Below, in pieces: positions 48,171 through 60,900 of a stretch of 64,000 bases of DNA. The notes below the pieces were generated by a model. The model was not told where the DNA came from and ran no database searches. It saw nothing but the letters and a program-made list of their open reading frames with translations. Source of the DNA: Hyperoodon ampullatus. Taxonomy: Eukaryota; Chordata; Mammalia; Artiodactyla; Ziphiidae. The DNA is taken from assembly GCA_949752795.1 (NCBI GenBank), contig CATKHW010000281.1, forward strand, positions 372,001 through 436,000, written 5' to 3'. The position numbers were made by a program, and so were the translations under genes. Numbering within the stretch: the first letter of the stretch is position 1; every line of letters begins with the position of its first letter.

Positions 48171-48244
48171 CTTGGCCAAAAAGGGCGTATGCGTTTTCTC
48201 CTGAATATATTCAGGAGAAAACGCATACGCCCTTTTTGGCCAAG
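48171..48244. repeat. 74-bp perfect palindrome (monomer C4)
   Basis: All 37 pairs match, with no spacer; dyad at 48207/48208. Confidence 0.95.
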
Positions 48245-49137
48245 CAAGCAAGCGGGCAATGCAAATCTGCACTACAAAGAGGTATCACTTCCCACCGGTC
48301 AAAAGGGACATCCACAAAATATGTAAAAACCAGAAAGGCAAGACAGGCCCTGGAGAACAGGGAGCCTTGTTATGCTGATGGGCGGGATGTAAATTGCTAA
48401 CTGCCTCTCTGGAGGAGTACATTGTGTTCCCTAAAAGAAGTAAAGAACAGAGCTACAGAGCCAAGGGCACTTCCAGTCTAGGGAATATACCTTGGGAAAA
48501 CTGAAAATCAATAAGACAGAGCCACCCCAAAATTTAGGGCTGCACTGCTTACAAGGACCTCAACTTGGGTACAACTTAAATATCCCAGGAAATATAAAAA
48601 TGGTTCAAAAAATTGTGTTACTTACGTACGATGGAATATCCCTCAGCCATGAAATCAATGTCATAAGACCAGTAGCAGCAAAATGGGTGGATTCAGGTAC
48701 GATGATTCTAAGTGAAATAAGTCACACAGAAAAAGAAACTTATCATAAGATATCACTTATGAAGATCCTGTAAACATGGCTACACTTGAACTGAGTTAGG
48801 AAAGAGAAGAGTGTCTCACATTTAGAAAACACTCTTATGCCTGCTTAAGGGGGAAGGAGATGTGGGGTGATGCATAAAACCAGAGTTTGATATAAGCACA
48901 GGTACCGTTCCAAAAACCAACTATGGAATAGACAAGACCTACACCTTCCTCAGTGAAAGGGACTCAAAACCCCATATTTCCCGCAGAGGAATATATCTGA
49001 CTAGTAAGAATCTTAAAACCTATGTATTGATATGTCTCCGTAAGGGAATCAAGTGTGTCTAGACTGGCAGAAACATGGCAGCGAGAATCAGCTCACACCC
49101 ACTATAAAAAGGAATTTCAAAAACAAAACAAAAAAAC
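48208..49137 (+). mobile_element. L1-derived half of a satellite monomer (representative)
   Basis: Collinear with the 3' end of L1. The right palindrome arm corresponds to the ORF2 stretch 'gaagacacagagatggccaa' at 13790. Then come 'gcaatgcaaatctgcactac' (L1 'gaaatgcaaatcaaaactac'), 'gatgtaaattgc' (L1 'aaatgtaaatt'), 'tggaatatccctcagcc' (L1 'tggaatattactcagcc'), a 3'-UTR-like stretch, and an A-rich tail ('ggaatttcaaaaacaaaac'). The reading frame of ORF2 is destroyed. Confidence 0.85.
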
Positions 49138-49909
49138 TGGGAAATTCTTTTCAATTCCTTCAGGGTCTCTGATGAAACCTGGAATGACCCTATCTACAAT
49201 GACAGCTGGATGTGGCATAAGGAGGGACACTTGGGACTGAGACTATTGGTGAGATTGGGTGAGCAAATGCAGACCCTTTAAAGCACAAATGCCTGGCACC
49301 CATTCCATGGGTCCCAACTCTCCAGGTTGAAGGGAATATTACTACAGCTATAACATGTACGGGAAACCTAGAGAACGGACACACTGTGAATACGAAAGGT
49401 TTCTAAAACTCAACGAATAGTCCCTCTCCTGGTGCTCTGGTTTGACTTTCCATCTGCTTTACTATCAACCTCCCAACTTGGAGAGACAGCCCCTTTAACC
49501 TCCTGGTTCGCACAGGTTGCCAATTTGGCAGAGGATGAAAGGGAAGAGGGAGAACCAATGAGAGAGTAGCTGTTAGGCATTCGGATGGGCACATATCACT
49601 GTAAGTTCCCGGCAGGAAGAAGAATTAACCAAAGTCTCAGCCACCCACCGGGAACCAGTATAGGTCCTGAACCAAAATTTTGTACTTGTGGTCAGCTCAC
49701 CAAAAACGAGTTGAAAAATGGAGCTCAGGGGCACAGCAATTCACAAACTGGCCGAGTAATAAAGGACAACTATCGTCCAAAAATCTGTTGAAGGTAGGCA
49801 ACGAGGCGGACTTGAATGCGAGGCAGAATAGCAGGAAACATATTTCAAGAGGTACGTTGGAATCGCCTTTAAAGCACAGGAAGAGGGGCACAACTTCGAC
49901 AATGATGCA

Positions 49910-51648
49910 CTTGGCCAAAAAGGGCATATGCGTTTTCTCCTGAATATATTCAGGAGAAAACGCATACGCCCTTTTTGGCCAAGCAAGCAAGCGGGCAAAG
50001 CAAATCTGCACTACAAGGAAGGATCACTTCCCACCGGTCAAAAGGGACATCCACAAAATGTGTAAAAACCAGAAAGGCAAGACAGGCCCTGGAGAACAGG
50101 GAGCCTTGTTATGCTGATGGGCGGGATGTAAATTGCCAACTGGCTCTCTGGAGGAGTGCATTGTGTTCCCTAAAACAAGTAAACAACAGAGCTACAGAGC
50201 CAAGGGCACTTCCAGTCTAGGGAATATACCTTGGGAAAACTGAAAATCAATAAGACAGAGCCACCCCAAAATTTAGGGCTGCACTGCTTACAAGGACCTC
50301 AACTTGGGTACACCTTAAATATCCCAGGAAATATAAAAATGGTTCAAAAAATTGTGGTACTTACGTATGATGGAATATCCCTCAGCCATGAAATCAATGT
50401 CATAAGACCAGTAGCAGCAAAATGGGTGGATTCATGTACGATGATTCTAAGTGAAATAAGTCACACAGAAAAAGAAACTTATCATAAGATATCAGTTATG
50501 AAGATCCTGTAAACATGGCTACACTTGAACTGAGTTAGGAAAGAGAACAGTGTCTCACATTTAGAAAACACTCTTATGCCTGCTTAAGGGGGAAGGAGAG
50601 GTGGGGTGATGCATAAAACCAGAGTTTGATATAAGCACAGGTACCGTTCCAAAAACCAACTATGGAATAGACAAGACCTACACCTTCCTCAGTGAAAGGG
50701 ACTCAAAACCCCATATTTCCCGCAGAGGAATATATCTGACTAGTAAGAATCTTAAAACCTATGTATTGATATGTCTCCGTAAGGGAATCAAGTGTGTCTA
50801 GACTGACATAAACATGGCAGCGAGAATCAGCTCAAACCCCCTATAAAAAGGAATTTCAAAAACAAAACAAAAAAACTGTGAAATTCTTTACAATTCCTTC
50901 AGGGTCTCTGATGAAACCTGGAATGACCCTATCTACAATGACAGCTGGATGTGGCATAAGGCTGGACACTTGGGTCTGAGAGGATTGGTGAGATTGGGTG
51001 AGCAAATGCAGACCCTTTAAGGCAATAATGCATGGCAACCATTCCATGGGTCCCAACTCTCCAGGTTGAAGGGAATATTACTACAGTTATAACATGTACG
51101 GGAAACCTAGAGAACGGACACACTGTGAATACGAAAGGTTTCTAAAACTCAACGAATAGTCCCTCTCCTGGTGCTCCGGTTTGACTTTCCATCTGCTTTA
51201 CTATCAACCTCCCAACTTGGAGAGACAGCCCCTTTAACCTCCTGGTTCGCACAGGTTGCCAATTTGGCAGAGGATGAAAGCGAAGAGGGAGAACCAATGA
51301 GAGAGTAGATGTTAGGCATTTGGACGGGCACATATCACTGTAATTTCCCGGCAGGAAGAAGAATTAACCAAAGTCTCAGCCACCCACCGGGAACCAGCAT
51401 AGGTCCTGAACCAAAATTTTGGACTTGCTGTCAGCTCACCAAAAACGAGTTGAAAAATGGAGCTCAGGGGCACAGCAATTCACAAACTGGCCGAGTAATA
51501 AAGGACAACTATCGTCCAAAAATCTGTTGAGGGAAGGCACCGAGGCGGACTTGAAAGCGAGGCAGAATAGCAGGAAACAGATTTCAAGAGGTACGTTGGA
51601 ATCGCCTTTAAAGCACAGGAAGAGGGGCACAACTTCGACAATGATGCA
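49910..51648 (+). repeat. Satellite monomer C5 (1,739 bp)
   Basis: The palindrome at 49910-49983 has one mismatch ('gggcatatg'). Its left approach is near-identical to that of C8, 5,216 bp downstream. Confidence 0.9.
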
Positions 51649-53386
51649 CTTGGCCAAAAAGGGCGTATGCGTTTTCACCTGAATATATTCAGGAGAAAAC
51701 ACATACGCCCTTTTTGGCCAAGCAAGCAAGCGGGCAATGCAAATCTGCACTACAAAGAAGTATCACTTCCCACCGGTCAAAAGGGACATCCACAAAATGT
51801 GTAAAAACCAGAAAGGCAGGACAGGCCCTGGAGAACAGGGAGCCTTGTTATGCTGATGGGCGGGATGTAAATTGCCAACTGCCTCTCTGGAGGAGTGCAT
51901 TGTGTTCCCTAAAACAAGTAAACAAAAGAGCTACAGAGCGAAGTGAACTTCCAGTCTAGGGAATATACCTTGGGAAAACTGAAAATCAATAAGACAGGGC
52001 CACCCCAAAATTTAGGGCTGCACTGCTAACAAGGACCTCAACTTGGGTTCACCTTAAATATCCCAGGAAATATAAAAATGGTTCAAAAAATTGCGGTATT
52101 TACGTACGATGGAATATCCCTCAGCCATGAAATCAATGTCATAAGACCAGTAGCAGCAAAATGGGTGGATTCAGGTACGATGATTCTAAGTGAAATAAGT
52201 GACACAGAAAAAGAAACTTATCATAAGATATCACTTATGAAGATCCTGTAAACATGGCTACACTTGAACTGAGTTAGGAAAGAGAGCAGTGTCTCACATT
52301 TAGAAAAGAGTCTTATGCCTGCTTAAGGGGGAAGGAGATGTGGGGTGATGCATAAAACCAGAGTTTGATATAAGCACAGGTACCGTTCCAAAAACCAACT
52401 ATGGAATAGACAAGACCTACACCTTCCTCAGTGAAAGGGACTCAAAACCCCATATTTCCCGCAGAGGAATATATCTGACTAGTAAGAATCTTAAAACCTA
52501 TGTATTGATATGACTCCGTAAGGGAATCAAGTGTGTCTAGACTGGCATAAACATGGCAGCGAGAATCAGCTCAAACCCACTATAAAAAGGAATTTCAAAA
52601 CAAAACAAAAAAAATGGGAAATTCTTTACAATTCCTTCAGGGTCTCTGATGAAACCTGGAATGACCCTATCTACAATGACAGCTGGATGTGGCATAAGGC
52701 TGGACACTTGGGTCTGAGAGGATTGGTGAGATTGGGTGAGCAAATGCAGACCGTTTAAGGCAATAATGCATGGCACCCATTCCATGGGTCCCAACTCTCC
52801 AGGTTGAAGGGAATATTACTACAGTTATAACATGTACGGGAAACCTAGAGAATGGACACACTGTGAATACGAAAGGTTTCTAAAACTCAACGAATAGTCC
52901 CTCTCCTGCTGCTCCGGTTTGACTTTACATCTGCTTTACTATCAACCTCCCAACTTGGAGAGACAGCCCCTTTAACCTCCTGGTTCGCACACGTTGCCAA
53001 TTTGGCAGAGGATGAAAGGGAAGAGGGAGAACCAATGAGAGAGTAGCTGTTAGGCATTTGGACGGGAACATATCACTGTAATTTCCGGGCAGGAAGAAGA
53101 ATTAACCAAAGTCTCAGCCACCCACCGGGAGCCAGTATAGGACCTGAACCAAAATTTTGGACTTGCGGTCAGCTCACCAAAAACGAGTTGAAAAATGGAG
53201 CTCAGGGGCACAACAATTCACAAACTGGCCGAGTAATAAAGGACAACTATCGTCCAAAAATCTGTTGAGGGAAGGCAACGAGGCGGACTTGAAAGCGAGG
53301 CAGAATAGCAGGAAACAGATTTCAAGAGGTACGTTGGAATCGCCTGTAAAGCACAGGAAGAGGGGCACAACTTCGACAATGATGCA
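51649..53386 (+). repeat. Satellite monomer C6 (1,738 bp)
   Basis: The palindrome at 51649-51722 has two mismatches ('ttttcacctg' on the left, 'aaaacacatacg' on the right). Duplicate of C3 to the right of the dyad but not to its left. Confidence 0.9.
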
Positions 53387-53460
53387 CTTGGCCAAAAAGG
53401 GCGTATGCGTTTTCTCCTGAATATATTCAGGAGAAAACGCATACGCCCTTTTTGGCCAAG
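53387..53460. repeat. 74-bp perfect palindrome (monomer C7)
   Basis: All 37 pairs match; dyad at 53423/53424. Confidence 0.95.
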
Positions 53461-55125
53461 CAAGCAAGCGGGCAATGCAAATCTGCACTACAAAGAGGTA
53501 TCACTTCCCACCGGTCAAAAGGGACATCCACAAAATATGTAAAAACCAGAAAGGCAAGACAGGCCCTGGAGAACAGGGAGCCTTGTTATGCTGATGGGCG
53601 GGATGTAAATTGCTAACTGCCTCTCTGGAGGAGTACATTGTGTTCCCTAAAAGAAGTAAAGAACAGAGCTACAGAGCCAAGGGCACTTCCAGTCTAGGGA
53701 ATATACCTTGGGAAAACTGAAAATCAATAAGACAGAGCCACCCCAAAATTTAGGGCTGCACTGCTTACAAGGACCTCAACTTGGGTACAACTTAAATATC
53801 CCAGGAAATATAAAAATGGTTCAAAAAATTGTGTTACTTACGTACGATGGAATATCCCTCAGCCATGAAATCAATGTCATAAGACCAGTAGCAGCAAAAT
53901 GGGTGGATTCAGGTACGATGATTCTAAGTGAAATAAGTCACACAGAAAAAGAAACTTATCATAAGATATCACTTATGAAGATCCTGTAAACATGGCTACA
54001 CTTGAACTGAGTTAGGAAAGAGAAGAGTGTCTCACATTTAGAAAACACTCTTATGCCTGCTTAAGGGGGAAGGAGATGTGGGGTGATGCATAAAACCAGA
54101 GTTTGATATAAGCACAGGTACCGTTCCAAAAACCAACTATGGAATAGACAAGACCTACACCTTCCTCAGTGAAAGGGACTCAAAACCCCATATTTCCCGC
54201 AGAGGAATATATCTGACTAGTAAGAATCTTAAAACCTATGTATTGATATGTCTCCGTAAGGGAATCAAGTGTGTCTAGACTGGCAGAAACATGGCAGCGA
54301 GAATCAGCTCACACCCACTATAAAAAGGAATTTCAAAAACAAAACAAAAAAACTGGGAAATTCTTTTCAATTCCTTCAGGGTCTCTGATGAAACCTGGAA
54401 TGACCCTATCTACAATGACAGCTGGATGTGGCATAAGGAGGGACACTTGGGACTGAGACTATTGGTGAGATTGGGTGAGCAAATGCAGACCCTTTAAAGC
54501 ACAAATGCCTGGCACCCATTCCATGGGTCCCAACTCTCCAGGTTGAAGGGAATATTACTACAGCTATAACATGTACGGGAAACCTAGAGAACGGACACAC
54601 TGTGAATACGAAAGGTTTCTAAAACTCAACGAATAGTCCCTCTCCTGGTGCTCTGGTTTGACTTTCCATCTGCTTTACTATCAACCTCCCAACTTGGAGA
54701 GACAGCCCCTTTAACCTCCTGGTTCGCACAGGTTGCCAATTTGGCAGAGGATGAAAGGGAAGAGGGAGAACCAATGAGAGAGTAGCTGTTAGGCATTCGG
54801 ATGGGCACATATCACTGTAAGTTCCCGGCAGGAAGAAGAATTAACCAAAGTCTCAGCCACCCACCGGGAACCAGTATAGGTCCTGAACCAAAATTTTGTA
54901 CTTGTGGTCAGCTCACCAAAAACGAGTTGAAAAATGGAGCTCAGGGGCACAGCAATTCACAAACTGGCCGAGTAATAAAGGACAACTATCGTCCAAAAAT
55001 CTGTTGAAGGTAGGCAACGAGGCGGACTTGAATGCGAGGCAGAATAGCAGGAAACATATTTCAAGAGGTACGTTGGAATCGCCTTTAAAGCACAGGAAGA
55101 GGGGCACAACTTCGACAATGATGCA
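53387..55125 (+). repeat. Satellite monomer C7 (1,739 bp)
   Basis: Perfect palindrome at 53387-53460. Near-identical duplicate of C4. Confidence 0.9.
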
Positions 55126-56864
55126 CTTGGCCAAAAAGGGCATATGCGTTTTCTCCTGAATATATTCAGGAGAAAACGCATACGCCCTTTTTGGCCAAGC
55201 AAGCAAGCGGGCAAAGCAAATCTGCACTACAAGGAAGGATCACTTCCCACCGGTCAAAAGGGACATCCACAAAATGTGTAAAAACCAGAAAGGCAAGACA
55301 GGCCCTGGAGAACAGGGAGCCTTGTTATGCTGATGGGCGGGATGTAAATTGCCAACTGGCTCTCTGGAGGAGTGCATTGTGTTCCCTAAAACAAGTAAAC
55401 AACAGAGCTACAGAGCCAAGGGCACTTCCAGTCTAGGGAATATACCTTGGGAAAACTGAAAATCAATAAGACAGAGCCACCCCAAAATTTAGGGCTGCAC
55501 TGCTTACAAGGACCTCAACTTGGGTACACCTTAAATATCCCAGGAAATATAAAAATGTTTCAAAAATTTGTGGTATTTACGTACGATGGAATATCCCTCA
55601 GCCATGAAATCAATGTCATAAGACCAGTAGCAGCAAAATGGGTGGATTCAGGTAGGATGATTCTAAGTGAAATAAGTCACAGAGAAAAAGAAACTTATCA
55701 TAAGATATCACTTATGAAGATCCTGTAAACATGGCTACACTTGAACTGAGTTAGGAAAGAAAACAGAGTCTCACATTTAGAAAACACTCTTATGTCTGCT
55801 TAAGGGGGAAGGAGAGGTGGGGTGATGCATAAAACCAGAGTTTGATATAAGCACAGGTACCGTTCCAAAAACCAACTATGGAATAGACAAGACCTACACC
55901 TTCCTCAGTGAAAGGGACTCAAAACCCCATATTTCCCGCAGAGGAATATATCTGACTAGTAAGAATCTTAAAACCTATGTATTGATATGTCTCCGTAAGG
56001 GAATCAAGTGTGTCTAGACTGGCAGAAACATGGCAGCGAGAATCAGCTCACACCCACTATAAAAAGGAATTTCAAAAACAAAACAAAAAAACTGGGAAAT
56101 TCTTTTCAATTCCTTCAGGGTCTCTGATGAAACCTGGAATGACCCTATCTACAATGACAGCTGGATGTGGCATAAGGAGGGACACTTGGGACTGAGACTA
56201 TTGGTGAGATTGGGTGAGCAAATGCAGACCCTTTAAAGCACAAATGCCTGGCACCCATTCCATGGGTCCCAACTCTCCAGGTTGAAGGGAATATTACTAC
56301 AGCTATAACATGTACGGGAAACCTAGAGAACGGACACACTGTGAATACGAAAGGTTTCTAAAACTCAACGAATAGTCCCTCTCCTGGTGCTCTGGTTTGA
56401 CTTTCCATCTGCTTTACTATCAACCTCCCAACTTGGAGAGACAGCCCCTTTAACCTCCTGGTTCGCACAGGTTGCCAATTTGGCAGAGGATGAAAGGGAA
56501 GAGGGAGAACCAATGAGAGAGTAGCTGTTAGGCATTTGGACGGGCACATATCACTGTAAGTTCCCGGCAGGAAGAAGAATTAACCAAAGTCTCAGCCACC
56601 CACCGGGAACCAGTATAGGTCCTGAACCAAAATTTTGTACTTGCGGTCAGCTCACCAAAAACGAGTTGAAAAATGGAGCTCAGGGGCACAGCTATTCACA
56701 AATTGGCCGAGTAATAAAGGACAACTATCGTCCAAAAATCTGTTGAAGGTAGGCAATGAGGCGGACTTGAATGCGAGGCAGAATAGCAGGAAACAGATTT
56801 CAAGAGGTACGTTGGAATCGCCTTTAAAGCACAGGAAGAGGGGCACAACTTCGACAATGATGCA
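55126..56864 (+). repeat. Satellite monomer C8 (1,739 bp)
   Basis: The palindrome at 55126-55199 has one mismatch, as in C5. From about 55556 on it departs from C5 ('aaaatgtttcaaaaatttg', 'ggtatttacg') and resembles C9 instead, so the 5.2-kb duplication ends inside this unit. Confidence 0.9.
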
Positions 56865-56938
56865 CTTGGCCAAAAAGGGCGTATGCGTTTTCTCCTGAAT
56901 ATATTCAGGAGAAAACGCATACGCCCTTTTTGGCCAAG
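56865..56938. repeat. 74-bp perfect palindrome (monomer C9)
   Basis: All 37 pairs match; dyad at 56901/56902. Confidence 0.95.
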
Positions 56939-58604
56939 CAAGCAAGCGGGCAAAGCAAATCTGCACTACAAGGAAGGATCACTTCCCACCGGTCAAAAGG
57001 GACATCCACAAAATGTGTAAAAACCAGAAAGGCAAGACAGGCCCTGGAGAACAGGGAGCCTTGTTATGCTGATGGGCGGGATGTAAATTGCCAACTGCCT
57101 CTCTGGAGGAGTGCATTGTGTTCCCTAAAACAAGTAATCAACAGAGCTACAGAGCCAAGGGCACTTCCAGTCTAGGGAATATACCTTGGGAAAACTGAAA
57201 ATCAATAAGACAGAGCCACCCCAAAATTTAGGGCTGCACTGCTTACAAGGACCTCAACTTGGGTACACCTTAAATATCCCAGGAAATATAAAAATGGTTC
57301 AAAAATTTGTGGTATTTACGTACGATGGAATATCCCTCAGCCATGAAATCAATGTCATAAGACCAGTAGCAGCAAAATGGGTGGATTCAGGTAGGATGAT
57401 TCTAAGTGAAATAAGTCACAGAGAAAAAGAAACTTATCATAAGATATCACTTATGAAGATCCTGTAAACATGGCTACACTTGAACTGAGTTAGGAAAGAA
57501 AACAGAGTCTCACATTTAGAAAACACTCTTATGTCTGCTTAAGGGGGAAGGAGAGGTGGGGTGATGCATAAAACCAGAGTTTGATATAAGCACAGGTACC
57601 GTTCCAAAAACCAACTATGGAATAGACAAGACCTACACCTTCCTCAGTGAAAGGGACTCAAAACCCCATATTTCCCCCAGAGGAATATATCTGACTAGTA
57701 AGAATCTTAAAACCTATGTATTGATATGTCTCCATAAGGGAATCAAGTGTGTCTAGACTGGCATAAACATGGCAGCGAGAATCAGCTCAAACCCACTATA
57801 AAAAGGAATTTCAAAAACGAAACAAAAAACCTGGGAAATTCTTTACAATTCCTTCAGGGTCTCTGATGAAACCTGGAATGACCCTATCTACAATGACAGC
57901 TGGATGTGGCATAAGGAGGGACACTTGGGACTGAGACGATTGGTGAGATTGGGTGAGAAAATGCAGACCCTTTAAAGCACAAATGCCTGGCACCCATTCC
58001 ATGGGTCCCAACTCTCCAGGTTGAAGGGAATATTACTACAGCTATAACATGTACGGGAAACCTAGAGAACGGACACACTGTGAATACGAAAGGTTTCTAA
58101 AACTCAACGAATAGTTCCTCTCCTGGTGCTCCGCTTTGACTTTCCATCTGCTTTACCATCAACCTCCCAACTTGGAGAGACAGCCCCATTAACCTCCTGG
58201 TTCGCACAGGTTGCCAATTTGGCAGAGGTTGAAAGGGAAGAGGGAGAACCAATGAGAGAGTAGCTGTTAGGCATTTGGACGGGCACATATCACTGTAATT
58301 TCCTGGCAGGAAGAAGAATTAACCAAAGTCTCATCCACCCACCAGGAACCAGTATAGGTCCTGAACCAAAATTTTGGACTTGCGGTCACCTCACAAAAAA
58401 ACGGGTTGAAAAATGGACCTCAAGGGCACAGCAATTCACAAACTGGCCGAGTAATAAAGGACAACTATCGTCCAAAAATCTGTTGAGGGAAGACAACGAG
58501 GAGGACTTGAAAGCGAGGCAGAATAGCAGAAAACAGATTTCAAGAGGTACGTTGGAATCGCCTTTAAAGCACAGGAAGAGGGGCACAACTTCGACAATGA
58601 TGCA
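56865..58604 (+). repeat. Satellite monomer C9 (1,740 bp)
   Basis: Perfect palindrome at 56865-56938. The second half is near-identical to that of C10. Confidence 0.9.
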
Positions 58605-60900
58605 CTTGGCCACAAAGGGCGTATGCGTTTTCTCCTGAATATATTCAGGAGAAAACGCATAAGCCCTTTTTGGCCAAGCAATCAAGCGGGCAATGCAAAT
58701 CTGCACTACAAAGAAGTATCACTTCCCACCAGTCAAAAGGGACATCCACAAAATGTGTAAAAACCAGAAAGGCAAGACAGGCCCTGGAGAACAGGAAGCC
58801 TTGTTATGCTGATGGGCGGGATGTAAATTGCCAACTGCCTCTCTGGAGGAGTGCATTGTGTTCCCTAAAACAAGTAAAGAACAGAGCTACAGAGCCAAGG
58901 GCACTTCCAGTCTAGGGAATATACCTTGGGAAAACTGAAAATCAATAAGACAGAACCACCCCAAAATTTAGGGCTGCACTGCTTACAAGGACCTCAACTT
59001 GGGTACACCTTAAATATCCCAGGAAATATAAAAATGGTTCAAAAAATTGTGGTACTTACGTACGATGGAATATCCCTCAGCCATGAAATCAATGTCATAA
59101 GACCAGTAGCAGCAAAATGGGTGGATTCAGGTACGATGATTCTAAGTGAAATAAGTCACAGAGAAAAAGAAACTTATCATAAGATATCACTTATGAAGAT
59201 CCTGTAAACATGGCTACACTTGAACTGAGTTAGGAAAGAAAACAGAGTCTCACATTTAGAAAACACTCTTATGTCTGCTTAAGGGGGAAGGAGAGGTGGG
59301 GTGATGCATAAAACCAGAGTTTGATATAAGCACAGGTACCGTTCCAAAAACCAACTATGGAATAGACAAGACCTACACCTTCCTCAGTGAAAGGGACTCA
59401 AAACCCCATATTTCCCCCAGAGGAATATATCTGACTAGTAAGAATCTTAAAACCTATGTATTGATATGTCTCCATAAGGGAATCAAGTGTGTCTAGACTG
59501 GCATAAACATGGCAGCGAGAATCAGCTCAAACCCACTATAAAAAGGAATTTCAAAAACGAAACAAAAAACCTGGGAAATTCTTTACAATTCCTTCAGGGT
59601 CTCTGATGAAACCTGGAATGACCCTATCTACAATGACAGCTGGATGTGGCATAAGGAGGGACACTTGGGACTGAGACGATTGGTGAGATTGGGTGAGAAA
59701 ATGCAGACCCTTTAAAGCACAAATGCCTGGCACCCATTCCATGGGTCCCAACTCTCCAGGTTGAAGGGAATATTACTACAGCTATAACATGTACGGGAAA
59801 CCTAGAGAACGGACACACTGTGAATACGAAAGGTTTCTAAAACTCAACGAATAGTTCCTCTCCTGGTGCTCCGCTTTGACTTTCCATCTGCTTTACCATC
59901 AACCTCCCAACTTGGAGAGACAGCCCCATTAACCTCCTGGTTCGCACAGGTTGCCAATTTGGCAGAGGTTGAAAGGGAAGAGGGAGAACCAATGAGAGAG
60001 TAGCTGTTAGGCATTTGGACGGGCACATATCACTGTAATTTCCTGGCAGGAAGAAGAATTAACCAAAGTCTCATCCACCCACCAGGAACCAGTATAGGTC
60101 CTGAACCAAAATTTTGGACTTGCGGTCACCTCACAAAAAAACGGGTTGAAAAATGGACCTCAAGGGCACAGCAATTCACAAACTGGCCGAGTAATAAAGG
60201 ACAACTATCGTCCAAAAATCTGTTGAGGGAAGACAACGAGGAGGACTTGAAAGCGAGGCAGAATAGCAGAAAACAGATTTCAAGAGGTACGTTGGAATCG
60301 CCTTTAAAGCACAGGAAGAGGGGCACAACTTCGACAATGATGCACTTGGCCACAAAGGGCGTATGCGTTTTCTCCTGAATATATTCAGGAGAAAACGCAT
60401 AAGCCCTTTTTGGCCAAGCAATCAAGCGGGCAATGCAAATCTGCACTACAAAGAAGTATCACTTCCCACCGGTCAAAAGGGACATCCACAAAATGTGTAA
60501 AAACCAGAAAGGCAAGACAGGCCCTGGAGAACAGGAAGCCTTGTTATGCTGATGGGCGGGATGTAAATTGCCAACTGCCTCTCTGGAGGAGTGCATTGTG
60601 TTCCCTAAAACAAGTAAAGAACAGAGCTACAGAGCCAAGGGCACTTCCAGTCTAGGGAATATACCTTGGGAAAACTGAAAATCAATAAGACAGAACCACC
60701 CCAAAATTTAGGGCTGCACTGCTTACAAGGACCTCAACTTGGGTACACCTTAAATATCCCAGGAAATATAAAAATGGTTCAAAAAATTGTGGTACTTACG
60801 TACGATGGAATATCCCTCAGCCATGAAATCAATGTCATAAGACCAGTAGCAGCAAAATGGGTGGATTCAGGTACGATGATTCTAAGTGAAATAAGTCACA
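57420..60900 (+). repeat. Near-identical tandem duplication of one 1,740-bp monomer
   Basis: 57420-59159 and 59160-60899 share private variants ('cttatgtctgcttaag', 'acgaaacaaaaaacctggg', 'gtcacctcacaaaaaaacggg') and differ by eye at only a couple of sites (for example 'caccagtc' near 58730 and 'caccggtc' near 60470). Confidence 0.88.
58605..60344 (+). repeat. Satellite monomer C10 (1,740 bp)
   Basis: The palindrome at 58605-58678 has two mismatches ('ccacaaaggg', 'cataagccc'). Near-identical to C11 over most of its length. Confidence 0.9.

Larger units (their letters stand above)
48171..49909 (+). repeat. Satellite monomer C4 (1,739 bp)
   Basis: Perfect palindrome at 48171-48244. Near-identical to C7 (53387). 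A good reference unit: L1-derived part to the A-rich stretch ending near 49137, non-L1 part from there on. Confidence 0.92.
45140..50340 (+). repeat. Higher-order unit A, three monomers
   Basis: Near-identical to 50356-55556 at an offset of 5,216 bp (three monomers). Shared private variants include 'cgtatgatgg' near 45148, 'aaggcaataatgcatgg', 'atatgactccg' near 47292 and 'ggcagaaacatgg' near 49066. One patch (46289-46461) differs. Confidence 0.88.
50356..55556 (+). repeat. Higher-order unit B, three monomers
   Basis: Duplicate of unit A, directly adjacent and in the same orientation, as expected from unequal crossing-over in register three monomers apart. Confidence 0.88.

Noticed and set aside
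47958..48272. A 104-codon minus-strand open frame upstream of and across the palindrome in most monomers
   Set aside because: Conserved only as far as the DNA repeat is. It crosses the inverted repeat and has no recognisable domain.
48492..48773. A 93-codon open frame recurring in almost every satellite monomer
   Set aside because: It lies in the L1 ORF2-end/3' UTR part but not in the ORF2 frame. Its recurrence follows from array homogenisation, and several copies are broken (for example in M5 and M7), so there is no sign of selection for a protein.
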